Shown here: positions 1-10,366 of the stretch, piece after piece | Position numbering within the stretch: position 1 is the stretch's first letter | Layout of the letters: each line of letters opens with the position of its first letter | NCBI GenBank assembly: GCA_014843695.1 | Contig: CM026404.1 | Location: forward strand, 88,077,236 to 88,141,235 | Origin: Archivesica marissinica | Taxonomy: Eukaryota > Mollusca > Bivalvia > Venerida > Vesicomyidae | DNA length: 64,000 nucleotides | Direction of reading: 5' to 3' | Program-made: the position numbers and the translations under genes | The notes under the pieces: model-generated | The model's database searches: none | Told to the model about the DNA's origin: nothing | What the model saw: only the letters and a program-made list of their open reading frames with translations

Positions 1-834
1 ATGCAAGCCTCTTACTACCATAATTAATAGATCATTAACAAGCTGCAACTGTTTGAGTTCTGAGAAAATTGCCAACGTGATGCCACTGCTTAGCAAGGTA
101 ACAAGACCCTTCAAAATAATTACAGACCGATTTCACTAATAGGCTGCGTTGGCAAAGTAATGCAACGAATACTGTTCAAACATATTTACGTTCATCTCCA
201 TTCTAACAACCTCATCTACCCAAAATAATCCTGCTTTCTTCCAGTGCACTCATCTGTCTATCAATTATATATAACAGATATAGTACACAAACCCATACAA
301 GAGTTTAATACCAAAGAGTCATGCATGATATTCTGCGACATATTCAAGGCATTTGATCATGTTTGAAATACAATATGTCTTGATTAAAACAAAACGGTAT
401 CAACGGTCTTGTACATAGACATTAATCGTAAACAAAATGTATTTGTAGGATCGTCCTTTTCTGATTGAAAACCATTATCAGCGTGTGTTCCGCATGGCTC
501 AGTATTAAGATACTTACTGTTCTTCATTTATGCCAATGATACAGCAGATAACCTTTTAACCGTCTGGTCTGACCCTAATAAAATTAACAGTCTTTCAGAT
601 GGGACTTTAAACCGAGGTCTCGTGTCGGTGCTGTACACCGTGCACGTAAAAGAACCAGAGGAAACTCTAGAATGGGTCTCTGTCTGTATCATTGCACTGT
701 CCTCCAAAAATCTAAAATGACTAATCTCTTCAGGGGGCGTCGCTCATATGGGCAACCGGTAGCGACGATAAATAAACGTAAAACACACACAAGCATAGCA
801 CGACTATTTGCGGATAATAGTTCTGTGGCATTGT
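1..834 (+). mobile_element. Decayed LINE reverse transcriptase, split by SINE1
   Basis: Frame-shifted matches to a reverse transcriptase: KIANVMPLLSKV-like at 67, a NYRPIS-like segment near 120, DIFKAFD near 340, VGSSFSDWKP near 450 and YANDTADNL near 535. After the SINE at 560-796 the sequence resumes as RLFADNSSVAL, the YADD-box region. Many stops. Its sequence differs from the LINE at 15.4 kb. Confidence 0.65.
560..796 (+). mobile_element. SINE1, 5'-truncated, inside LINE
   Basis: Lacks the tRNA head and starts at CTGACCCTAATAAAATTAAC. It is inserted between the TTA and AGC codons of the LINE frame. Confidence 0.75.
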
Positions 835-845
835 GAGCAACATAT

Positions 846-1050
846 ATAGAGCGTCGGATTTGGAATCGAACCGTCCGGGTTCGATACTCATTCAGGTCAC
901 GTATGTAGTGTCATTGAGCAAGGCACCTCACACACATTGCTTAGTACTGGTTAACCGCTATGGTCGACTAAGCATGCCCAGGAAAACATGTCTAGGACCC
1001 CGCAAGGGGTTTGACATTAAAGGTACATACATATATAAAAGTCTTAGCTT
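846..1050 (+). mobile_element. SINE4 with LINE-type hairpin tail
   Basis: tRNA-like head (CCGGGTTCGATACTC), body with GAGCAAGGCACCTCAC, tail with CCCCGCAAGGGG hairpin and ATTAAAGG then (TACA)-type repeats. Confidence 0.75.
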
Positions 1051-1439
1051 AATAATAATATAAACTGGCCTTATGAATGACTTCTGAAAACCGTTATTAT
1101 TCTTTAACAACACTCGCCTTGACTTAGTTGAACATCATAAACATCCATAAGTGAAAATGAGAATGACACGATCATATCAGTAAATAATATTATGAAATCC
1201 GCACACAAAGTGCTTGGTGATGAAAATACTTAAGTTTCAGCTTAATCGAGAAATATGGGCGGAAACACATTCTTTCCAGGAATAGCAATAGCAGTGAATG
1301 TCAAATGCCATTCTTAGAATGGGTTTTGCGGTGCGTATGAGCGGTTATATATTACTGGAATATGATTTGCGATCTACACCCACTGTCGTGCACTCGTGTA
1401 AATGGTGGCATTGTATACCAGAAATAATATGTATATACA

Positions 1440-2052
1440 TCGTTGGGTTTTCTATTACCTCCCTTGGCAGATAAACACCGATTTATCCTGAAATGTAAAT
1501 ATGTCATTTTAGTTGGAACCTTTGTTTTTACTGTTAGTTTATACAAATTTATTGTAGCTCGATTGTAAAACAAGTTCTTATAACTTATATTAATCACTCT
1601 CGAGACCTCATTCCTGATGGAATCCATCGCCACGAGGGAGAGAGAAGAGGCAACGTGGAATTTAAATGCTTTGCCTAAGGACACAATCGTAACGGCTCCA
1701 GTGGGGCTCGAACTCCGGACCCTTCGCACCTGAAGCGAACACGCTACCATTGCGCTATCACGACTTCCACTGGTTTTTACTGTTGTTGCCTAATAAATGT
1801 GATTGTATCAAAATTCGCGTTATTTAATTTGATTGCAAATATGTTCAGATAAGTATCCATTGGATATACTGTAGGATATCTGTCGATATATAGTAATTTA
1901 ATAATAATAAGATGAGAAAATGGATTAAATTGCTAGCATGTTGTGCAAAGGAAACAACGATGACATCAAAGAAAACCACTTAATAGAACATAATATTTTT
2001 ATCTTCTTTTAGAGAGTATTCAGGGACAGTAACTTACCGGTGTCTCTCATTG
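1440..2052. mobile_element. TIR element (family CAATGAGAGACAT), split by SINE2
   Basis: TTCTATTACCTCCCTTGGCA at left, GTGTCTCTCATTG at right; homologous to 18854-19221 and 60686-61075. Confidence 0.5.
1536..1770 (-). mobile_element. SINE2 with 11-bp target duplication
   Basis: TTTTTACTGTT flanks both sides. Head A box TAGCGCAATGG-type and B box AGTTCGAGCCC; body has GGCAAGGCATTT; 3' tail TTAATATAAGTT. Confidence 0.8.
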
Positions 2053-2528
2053 GGTTTACAGTGTATGTTGAGAAGTTAGTTTGGTGTGACCTAATGGAGC
2101 ATTGGCTTTGTCCCATTAATGGGGAGGTAAATAAATGTAAACTTTAGTATGGCGAATCTCATCTCCAAGTGTTATTGGTGGAGGAAGACCCCGGTACTTC
2201 TCCAAACAGTATTTCAGACACGGCGGGCACCCGGGAAGGACCACCGACCTTCCCCAAGCTTCCTAGGTTGAGCATTATATTTGGAAGATGGTATAATTCT
2301 AAATCAATGGACAGATGTGGTGAAACAAGGATGTGTAATGAGTTGGTAAATAGAATGATGCATTGCTGTTAAATAATAGAGCATGGCCATGGGCAAGGGA
2401 TCCACAAAAACAACTTAATCACGTTTACAATACGGCTCATTTAAGCACATTGATTGAGACCTGCAATAAAGCCTCAAGTTGTTGTTATATAGCATCGACT
2501 GCAACACGAATTCAATATTACAAACGTT

Positions 2529-2834
2529 TATGTAGTCCAGTGGTAACACGCTGGACTGGTAACCCAGGGGTCGCAGGATCGATCCCACGTCTGACTCCAT
2601 CCCCCGTCTTAACAGTCTTTCAGATGGAGACAATATTCAATATTAAGACATTTAAACCGAGGTCTCGTGTTGGTGCTGTACACCATGCACGTAAAAGAAC
2701 CAGAGGAGACTCTGGAATGGATCTCTTTCTGTATCATTGCACTATCCTCCAAAAATCTAAAACGACTAATCTCTTCAGGAGGAGTCGCTCATATGGGCAA
2801 CCGGTAGCGACGATAAATAAACGTAAAACACACA
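2529..2834 (+). mobile_element. SINE1 with target duplication
   Basis: tRNA-like head and central GTTAAACCGAGGTCTCGTG-type domain. AATTCAATATT occurs before the element and again at its 3' end (2835). Confidence 0.8.
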
Positions 2835-2840
2835 GAATTC

Positions 2841-3552
2841 AATATTGAGACATTTAACGTGATATAGTATTATAAAGCTTACTGCTATTCAATGAAGGGT
2901 AATGCAACGGAATGATCAATTATAGCTTACAGTGTCTGTCTGGGCTGCATCATTATAGAATTGATGATGTATATTCGTTGATATGCCGGTATTCAATCTG
3001 ATTGATACTATGATACAAACTGTTCCATTCCGACTGAATAGAAGTGCAGATAACCATACAACCAATAAACCTTGTATATCGGAAAACTGAATAAGTTTAT
3101 TTAATTTCTTCTGGGTCGTTTTTGTTGTTGTTTTATGTAAGCATCAACTTTTGTTTCTTCTCTTCTGAAGAAAGGTTTTAAAATCCTACATTTTAGTTTT
3201 GTTATTTTCGTCACGGTGCCCTTTTCTTGGGGGTCTTGGGGTGGATTAGTTTAAGCTTTATTTATTGTTCTTCTTGTGTACAAAGATCATATATGCATGG
3301 ACATTGTAAACTCACAGGTTGCCGGACGAAAGGTTAACAACGGACGACTGGATGAAGCTTCCGGTAGTATGTTCAACGTTGTGATATCGGGTACGGTCAT
3401 GATCTAAATAGCTCAAATACACCAACGTATATGTATCAGACGACTTAGGCATATCGAAAGGGAGCTGACATTGGGGAAGCTCGAGGACAGTCTGGTGTAT
3501 GGGTGTCATCCCAGGATTCTACAGTCGGGGTATGAGGGTCCACACAGGGTCG
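2841..3552. other. No feature recognised
   Basis: AT-rich, no convincing frame, repeat or splice pair seen. Confidence 0.4.
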
Positions 3553-3612
3553 TAAAGGCGTCGCTCATTTGGGCAACCGGTAGCGACGATAAATAAACGT
3601 AAAACACACACA
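3553..3612 (+). mobile_element. SINE1 3' fragment
   Basis: Only the last 60 bp (GGGCAACCGGTAGCGACG to AAACACACAC). Confidence 0.7.
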
Positions 3613-4419
3613 TAATATTTTATTAGAAAGGGAGTTAATGGTTATGAGACTGAAGAACAATTTCATTACACAGTTGTCAGTATATTTTCACGCTTTATAA
3701 CCGAAATTATCCAATCAAATTCGAAACTGTCACAAAACAATGCCACTGACCTCTTCGCTCGGCGCTAGCCATGTAATTATGGATGCACTATTAAGCGCAA
3801 TATGGATGGATTGATATGCTGGAGGGAAACGAAGTTGGAAGCACAGACACTTGATAAATGGTACATTACATCTTTGCCCTTTTAAATGCAATCTTTTTTA
3901 TGGACCGGATAGTAGTTGTACGTTTTATGTATGCATAGAAAGTGATGTGGTGTGTTAACAGCTTGAAAGGGGATATCAGTGGAATAGCTTACACAATTTA
4001 AGCATACCAAAATGCTAATGGCAAATATTTTAAATGACCATTCACCAAATGTCTGTGGTTGGAAGTATGTGTTCTTTGTCAGTTCTTATATTACAAGCAT
4101 GTCATCCGGGGTATGCTTCCATCTAGCTATGTCTATAATTCTTGTTGTGCCCCAACTCACATCTGCTCTTGTGCGTGCGTGCGCTCGACGGGTTTGTTTG
4201 TACTACCGCGCTATTAGGTCACAGTAATGGACCTTGTCATTGTAGATAAGAGAAGACGCTGGGGCACCTGTGTCCTATGCACACTTTCTTAATTACTTTG
4301 TACATTGATAACCAATATGATTTGTAAATAGCGCCATATCTTTCAATGTATTAATCTAATGATCAGATCGCTTCTGTTCACACAATATAATTATTATTTA
4401 ATGCATATTATTAGTGACT
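3613..4419. other. No feature recognised
   Basis: A 71-codon plus frame at 4012 has no supporting signal. Confidence 0.4.
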
Positions 4420-4540
4420 TATAGGCCCACGGGGCCGGTGCATCTTCTTGTTGTTTTAATATTTGCTATATATATATATATGTTGAAATGTGCACATGTC
4501 ACTTTAATAAAAACTTACTTACTTACTTATACCATTGTTT
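4420..4540 (+). mobile_element. Retroelement 3' end with (ACTT)n tail
   Basis: ATAGGCCCACGGGGCCGGTG, then GTCACTTTAATAAAAACTTAC and ACTTACTT repeats. A reverse copy occurs around 17622-17890, split by SINE4. Confidence 0.45.
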
Positions 4541-4805
4541 ACACGTGCTTCAATCAATCACATTAGTCTCTTTATTGAAAATGTATTCTTAAATGTTCAG
4601 ACATCGTTTCAAAAATATCACTGCCCCTATATAATGCCACATTTAGAGTAATTGAACTTATTTCCTCATTAATACGGGTATATGCTTGTGAATTACATTA
4701 ATATTAAAATCTCTTGTTCTAACAATTCCTAAATGTTTGTTGAACGTTGTAGATTTAGATAATGCAGCTGAAGAATACTGTGTCCGTCAACATTTGAGTA
4801 CCAGA

Positions 4806-7018
4806 TCAAGATATCGGAGCTGAATCAAGAATAATACTAGTAGGGACTGCGACATTTGATCTGGCTGATGAAGTTGTTGTATTCATTTTACAACGTCGTT
4901 TATTAATAGCTCTGTTATAGCAATCTAGAATTTCTTGCCCGGTCACAGATTGTCTAGACAAGTAAAAGTCAGACGTATACCCTCTTGATCTCCAACCTAG
5001 TTCAAAATCATCGTGCTCTGAAACATCTAAATCCAATATTGTATCCTGTATGTTATCAGAACCCCCCGTTTCATTGTTATATTTCCTTCCTAATTTTCTT
5101 TTTATTCTTTCTATGTTTGGGTTTTCGTCTTCCTCATCGTCAGCGTTATGTTTGTATTTATTTAGTCGTGTCGTCGATCTAACAACTTCGTTACATGGTT
5201 TGATACTTCTATAAGCTTTTGGAGTATTTCTACTACCTACTAAATCATTCTCATTATTCAAATTATCACCAGTTTCATTATTGTGTTCGGTATAGTCTGT
5301 CACGTTAATGTCTCTTGTTCTTGTGTCATATTCCAAAGCTACTTCAGCTGAGTACTTATCAGGGACTGTTTCAGAGTGAGTAGACTTCTTAGTCAGCAAT
5401 TCTTCAATAGTTATTTCATTGCACGAATGGTGTGCCTTCTTTAATAGTTTATCTTTGGTTCCACTTTCAATTGTGTTGGCATCGAACTCCACACTATTAC
5501 TCATAATGTGTCCATTAGGAGAACTTGTTTTACTCGATTCGTTTCTTTTGTCCGTATCATGTGCTCTGGTCTTATGTTTTTCTAAATACTCTTGGTCTAA
5601 GGTAACACCATTACCATTACGATCAGATTCCTCATTTTGTTGCTCTTCTCCGGCACCACCGCTCACTAATGTTTCTGTTGTTATTTTTCCGTTATTGCAA
5701 TGTTCAGATGTGATATTTTCAGTTGTTGTTGTGACTATTGTGGTTGTGGTTGAGTCTGGTGAACTAAATCCATCTTCGTTACGTTCATGTTTCTCCACAC
5801 ATGGGATAACAAAGCATTTGTTTGATGTGCTACCTTCATTATGAAAACCAGATTCATTTCTTTGTACAGCCTCTTGCTTATATTTGTAACACAATTGCAT
5901 TCCTGAATCATCAATTAATGATTTCGAATTTGAAGCATCATTGCTATTAATTTCTATATTTCTTTGCAATGTTGCAGCGCTTCGCTTAATATATGCTAAC
6001 CTAGCCTCTTCGTTGTCTGCTTCTTCATTGCTTGAATTATCTGCACTGTAAGCTGTGTTTATCTGTGTTTTGGTAGGTCTGTGGTTGGTACTATGTGGAT
6101 TGATTAACAAAGCCTCTTGTTTTTTAGCTGCATTGGCTATATGTGAAGTAGTTTTGTATTTTAAAACATTATCAATACTGTATTGATAATGGTCTACATT
6201 TATTTTGTTTCTTTCTTTTGTCATTATTGTCATCACACTATATTCTTTGGAGTTGTGTATTTCTTTTCTACTTCCCTTATCCATATAATAGCCTTCGTCA
6301 TGTTGTGTATCTTCAGAAACTAACGTCAAATTATGTTCAGCTGTACTACAAATGTTTAATCTTGATGCATCTAAACTAGGATTCTGCTTTATTGTGTCAG
6401 AAGGCAGCTTATCTTCAGTTGCGCTCTGCTTTGTAATGCTCCAATCAATGCAATTGCGTTTTACCGTTATACATTCGTCATGTGTGTGTGTGGAATTTTT
6501 GTTATTTGTTTCATTGGAATAAACGTTAACATAATATTCAGCCGTGTCATTTATTTCCAAACTGGAATCGGGTTCTAATCCTGCAACAAAAGCTTCGTAA
6601 TCAGTACTGTGCTGTCCTACTATATACTCTGGAGTTAGTTCAAGTGATGACAAATCAAGTGACTGTTGAAGGGGGGAGATTGTGTTATTTTCAATGGATT
6701 TTGTGAATGTAGCTTTGATTTCGTACGGATTCTGCTCTTTAGCACGAAGTACATTTAGTGGTTCTATTACATCAACGTGTTCAATTTTGTTGTGCATTTC
6801 ATCATGTAGATATGTTCTGTATTTATTAATATCTTCAAACGTGTCTGTTGTGAGTGTATGTAATGTATTTCTCTCACCAACATATTTATCTCCATTATCA
6901 AGTTGATATGCAAACATGGTTTGACTCTCTTCGCCTGCATTAGCCATGATCTTTCTGTTTTCCTGCCTTCTCCGACGTCTGGCAGACAATATTTCAGACT
7001 CTTTGTTGTCATCCTCTT
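4806..7018 (-). CDS. Gene A, terminal exon (736 codons)
   Basis: This is a 2.2 kb uninterrupted frame, open from a stop at 7083-7085. No stop in 737 codons of AT-rich DNA is strong evidence for coding. No in-frame ATG exists near the 5' end of the frame; the apparent start at 6989 is TTG. That fits an internal splice junction rather than an initiator. Confidence 0.7.
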
Positions 7019-7466
7019 CTATATTTATTTTGGAAACGGTCTTTGTGTATGTACATGTATTAAAATCGTATTGATTTGTACACTAACGCGCCGCTGTGAA
7101 GTTGCCCGGCCACCTACACTCGTATCTATCCTATCAATTCTTTGCAAGACATCCAGTAAGGGTGAGAGGTCGATATCAGTATTTCTTCCTGCTCTGTACC
7201 GTTTTCTCCAAGATCCTGTCTCGTAATTTGGTGTATCACAGTAAGTTCTGTATCGCATTCCTGTGTTATCATTCTTACATCGGGAACATAACGATGATCC
7301 GGTGTATTGTGATTGCCAAGTGTAACACTGTCGCTCTTGCACCATACCTCTACATGCCAAACATGTATCCGTGTTTGTCTCTACGTCGTTTGGTGCATCT
7401 GCTATACCGTTCAAGTGCTCCATCCGTGTGCCGCCAGTCACAATATCGGCATCAGTCTGGTCTTTC
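4806..7466 (-). CDS. Gene A: 3' part of a large hydrophilic protein, two exons seen
   Basis: Exon 7466-7114 and terminal exon 7018-4806 (TGA at 4806-4808) join in phase 1 across a 95-bp intron with donor AG|GTGGCC and acceptor ATATAG|AAGAGG. The 7466 acceptor (TTTTGTTTTGTCAG|) enters in phase 2, so upstream exons are missing. About 854 residues are visible. The first exon has two CxxC pairs (CLAC, CSRC) that may bind zinc. The junction region has an acidic run and then a basic cluster (SARRRRRQENRK), a possible nuclear signal. The rest is Asn/Thr/Glu/Ser-rich, low in hydrophobics, with no transmembrane segment. The C-terminus has a more ordered stretch (FELGWRSRGYTSDFYLSRQS). I do not recognise the family. 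A minus-strand AATAAA lies at 4571-4576, about 230 bp past the stop. Confidence 0.6.
7114..7466 (-). CDS. Gene A, internal exon
   Basis: The exon starts after a pyrimidine-rich acceptor at 7467-7468 and ends at 7114 before GTGGCC. It encodes about 118 residues with the CLAC and CSRC pairs and ends LLDVLQRIDRIDTSV. The phase matches the terminal exon. Confidence 0.55.
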
Positions 7467-7469
7467 CTG

Positions 7470-8057
7470 ACAAAACAAAAACCTTTATATATTAATCGAA
7501 TGGCTGAATAACCTAAGGTATTAATGACAACCTAGTGATATTAAGTTGTGCAAATCCTCGTCTATGAAAGGAACCATCGGCAGTTCACAATATAAGCCAG
7601 AAGAACCTAGTTGGTTGAGGACCCCATTGATCGGACTAGCAGAATAACATCGTCAGGGACATTAGGAAACGTATAGTATAGAGATCTTGTCTGGTTAACT
7701 ATAATTATAATATTATTATATATATATAATTATATATAAAGTAAAACAAGATCACGTGGGTTTCTTAAATTGTTACATCATTTTCTTGCCAAAATGTTGT
7801 TTCGAGTCATCAATCAATTCATATAGATGAACAGTTTGTATAGCGTTATATTGTACTATTTGCTCTCTCTCTCTCTAGTCAGTAAGTGGTTTGAGTTCAA
7901 CTACCAATCAGTTATTCCTGTGACAGTTTAGCTAAATGGTTAATATATGTATGTATGCACATTTCCTACATGATTCAGTTTCATGTGAGTTGTCTTTCGT
8001 TGTGTAATATTTTATCGCAGAAATAAACTGTGTCCGTAATCTGCAACAACAATTACG
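7470..8057. other. Upstream intron of gene A, nothing else seen
   Basis: AT tracts at 7690-7740; no further exon of gene A could be placed. Confidence 0.4.
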
Positions 8058-8228
8058 TTGACTGTTTAACATATGTTAAAACACTGTCGTGACCTTTGTA
8101 CTTGCAGTCCATTGTTATTAATATTGGACCGATGTCAAAAGGCCAGAGTATTATATTAAATCCTATGCGTAAATGTACGAAATTAACAATTGTAATTAGT
8201 ACGATCTTGTCATATAAGTGTGTGTTGT

Positions 8229-9432
8229 ATGCCTCGGTCACACAGTCACGGATTGTACGCCGGATTAGCCACGGATACGATCCGGCCTCATTCGTGACGA
8301 TCCGTATTGGTCCGTAGCTTTCCGTATTGTTTCCGTAGTCATGCGTAGTAGTACCTGTATATCCGTGACAATGTTTGAACATGTTCAAAATTGGACCACG
8401 GATCAAACAACCGTAGTACATCCTTACTAAAACGTATTAGAACATACTGATCCGTTTTAGTCCATATTTAAACCGTATTAATCCGTACTTATTCGTTGGC
8501 CCGAAGTCGCCAAGGATTTCTACGATTAGTTACGGTGAGCTACGTACTAGTACGGTTACACCACGTATTAGCTAAGGATACAATACGGTTTATTACGAAT
8601 TTGTCACGGAACGGCATGATAACATTACGTTGCATTACGGATAAGTAGGGATTAGCAAGGTTTCACAAGGTCTTTTACGGTTTACAACGTTACATCACGA
8701 CAAAATACGGAATAGTACGGTCAGCGATTGTTCTTCTGCCTTTTCTTTCCAAAGGGCTGTCTTTTTCTCTGTGAGTTTGTAGTCCGCATGACCCTTGTCG
8801 AAAAGAAATTCGTGTTCTTGAAACCATAGTACGACATCTTCTGGTGCTGTGAAGTTAAATGTAGGGGTTGCTGACGCGGCTTATCTTTCTTCACGACTGC
8901 CTCTCGTTCAGAAGGGAGACGAGCTGAACCCAAGTCCTTTTCAATACTAGAACTTGCATCACCAGGCACATTTTGTTTTGTCTTGGCCCTGGCTTGAGTG
9001 GCTGGACGTTTGAGAAATGCATTATGAATGTGAACTGAGTACGAGCGTGAGCGTTTGTATACCGGTATACGGATTGCTTATCGTGACAGGTCCGTGTCGC
9101 TCCGTGGCGGTTCGTACTAATCCGTATCAGACCGTTCTTATTCGTACTAACCCTTACTTGTACCGTAGCAAACCGTTGTTCATCCGCAGTGCACACGCCT
9201 TGGCACGTGTCGTTCCGTATTAAACCGGGTCGTTCCGTATTAAACCGTAACAATCCGTATCACTCATGTCACCAAATGACCCCTTTCCTACATTGTCCTT
9301 GGTAGATACGTCCAAACCCGTGATCACACCGTTGTGCATCCGTATCGGACACATTGGCATTTCCGGGGTCATCCGTGAGATTTAATCCGTAGTAGAACCG
9401 GCGAGGTGATCCGTGAATGTGTGCCATAGGCA
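8229..9432. mobile_element. TIR DNA element with helically phased 10-bp repeats
   Basis: The ends form an imperfect inverted repeat of about 25 bp (left ATGCCTCGGTCACACAG..CACGGAT; right, reversed, ATGCCTATGGCACACAT..CACGGAT). Inside are degenerate repeats around TCCGTA or its complement TACGGA, spaced 10 to 11 bp. They run forward at about 8290-8500, reversed at 8510-8720, and forward again at 9085-9420. The centre (8720-9075) is unique and carries the MADF-like fragment. The insertion point is defined by the host element, which is continuous in the 47.7-48.0 kb copy. Superfamily not identified. Confidence 0.6.
8721..8969 (-). pseudogene. MADF (Myb/SANT-like) coding fragment, frameshifted, inside a DNA element
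   Basis: On the minus strand, near 8720-8880, one frame reads APEDVVLWFQEHEFLFDKGH and then ADYKLTEKKTALWKEKAEEQ. That pattern (an aromatic-rich helix, YK....K..LW.E.AEE) resembles the N-terminal part of MADF domains, which occur in Harbinger-type transposon proteins and host regulators. A second frame just upstream (8880-9000) reads RPATQARAKTKQNVPGDAS and runs into it near 8875 with a frame change. No intact start or full domain is present. It sits in the centre of the phased-repeat element at 8229-9432, so it is either a captured host exon or the remnant of the element's own gene. Confidence 0.45.
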
Positions 9433-9529
9433 TTAAGTAAGATATAAGCCTCAAACGGGTCCAATATATACAATATTGTACTGTCTTCGGCGCTACGTGC
9501 CTCACACAGTCCATTAGTTTCCATATGTG

Positions 9530-9630
9530 TGTGGTGTGGTGTGGTGTGGTGTGGGTGTGGGTGTGGTGGTGTGGTGATGGTAGTGGTGGTGGTGGTGGTG
9601 TGTGTGTGTGTGCGTGTGTGTGCGTGTGCT
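9530..9630 (+). repeat. (GTGTG)-rich microsatellite
   Basis: GTGTGGTGTGGTGTG then GTGGTGGTGG and GTGTGTGTGT; it abuts a SINE1 3' end. Confidence 0.85.
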
Positions 9631-9921
9631 TTACGTTTATTTAGCGTCGCTACCAGTTGCCCACATGAGCGACACCTCCTGAAGAGATTAGTCGGATTAG
9701 AATGTTGGAGGATAGTGCAATAATACAGACAGAGACCCATTCCAGAATCTCCTCCAGTTCTTTTACGTGCACGGTGTAAAACACCGACACGATACCTCGG
9801 TTTAAAGTCTCTCATCTGAAAGACTGTTAACTTTATTAGGGTCAGATGGTGGGATCGAACCTGCGATCCCTGGATTCCCTGCCCATCGTGTTAACCACTG
9901 GACTATGTATCCGTCTGTAGT
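9630..9921 (-). mobile_element. SINE1
   Basis: Full-length reverse copy next to a (GT)-rich tract at its 3' end; inserted in an E7 element. Confidence 0.8.
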
Positions 9922-10084
9922 TTACAAATTGGATTGTTTTCGGCTTATATCCTATATATAATTACAACTGCTTGCAATTGCGCGATTCTGATTGTCTGAT
10001 TCACTGCTAAATTATTCTGATCTCTAAATGTCCAAGGTAGATATTAATGCGCGATTGTGGTAAAATATAGTTCGTTCCAACATA

Positions 10085-10366
10085 ACTTGTTTTATAATTT
10101 ATAATTTTTAATTGCAATTATAGCAATTAAATGAGCCCTTTTCTTGTGTTTCGTCGAGGTATGAAATGTCAGTTGAAATGGCAGGCGAAATGTCAGGTAA
10201 ATGTCAGGTAAATGTCAGGTGAAATGTCAGGTGAAATGTCAGGTGAAATGTCAGTGGTTTACATCGGGAGTTGCATACACACTTTCATCAATATTTCATA
10301 CCTCGTTGAAACGCAGAAAAAGAACATTTAATTGTTAAAAATATTAAAATTATATTGTATCTTATC
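10085..10366. mobile_element. Inverted-repeat element with internal minisatellite
   Basis: Left TTTAATTGCAATTATAGCAA..GAGGTATGAAAT and right ATTTCATACCTCGTTGAAAC..TTTAATTG pair. Between them AGGTGAAATGTC repeats (10162-10254). Confidence 0.5.

Larger units (their letters stand above)
8058..9960 (+). mobile_element. Palindromic DNA element (family E7), interrupted by the phased element and a SINE
   Basis: Segments 8058-8228, 9433-9520 and 9925-9960 match, in order, the reverse complement of 47700-47995. The right part folds on itself (ATATAAGCC...CCAATAT / ATATTGG...GGCTTATAT). The gaps are the phased element and a (GT)-rich tract plus SINE1. Confidence 0.6.

Noticed and set aside
9369..9815. 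148-codon minus frame with His/Thr repeats
   Set aside because: Runs through SINE1 and a GT microsatellite; no gene.
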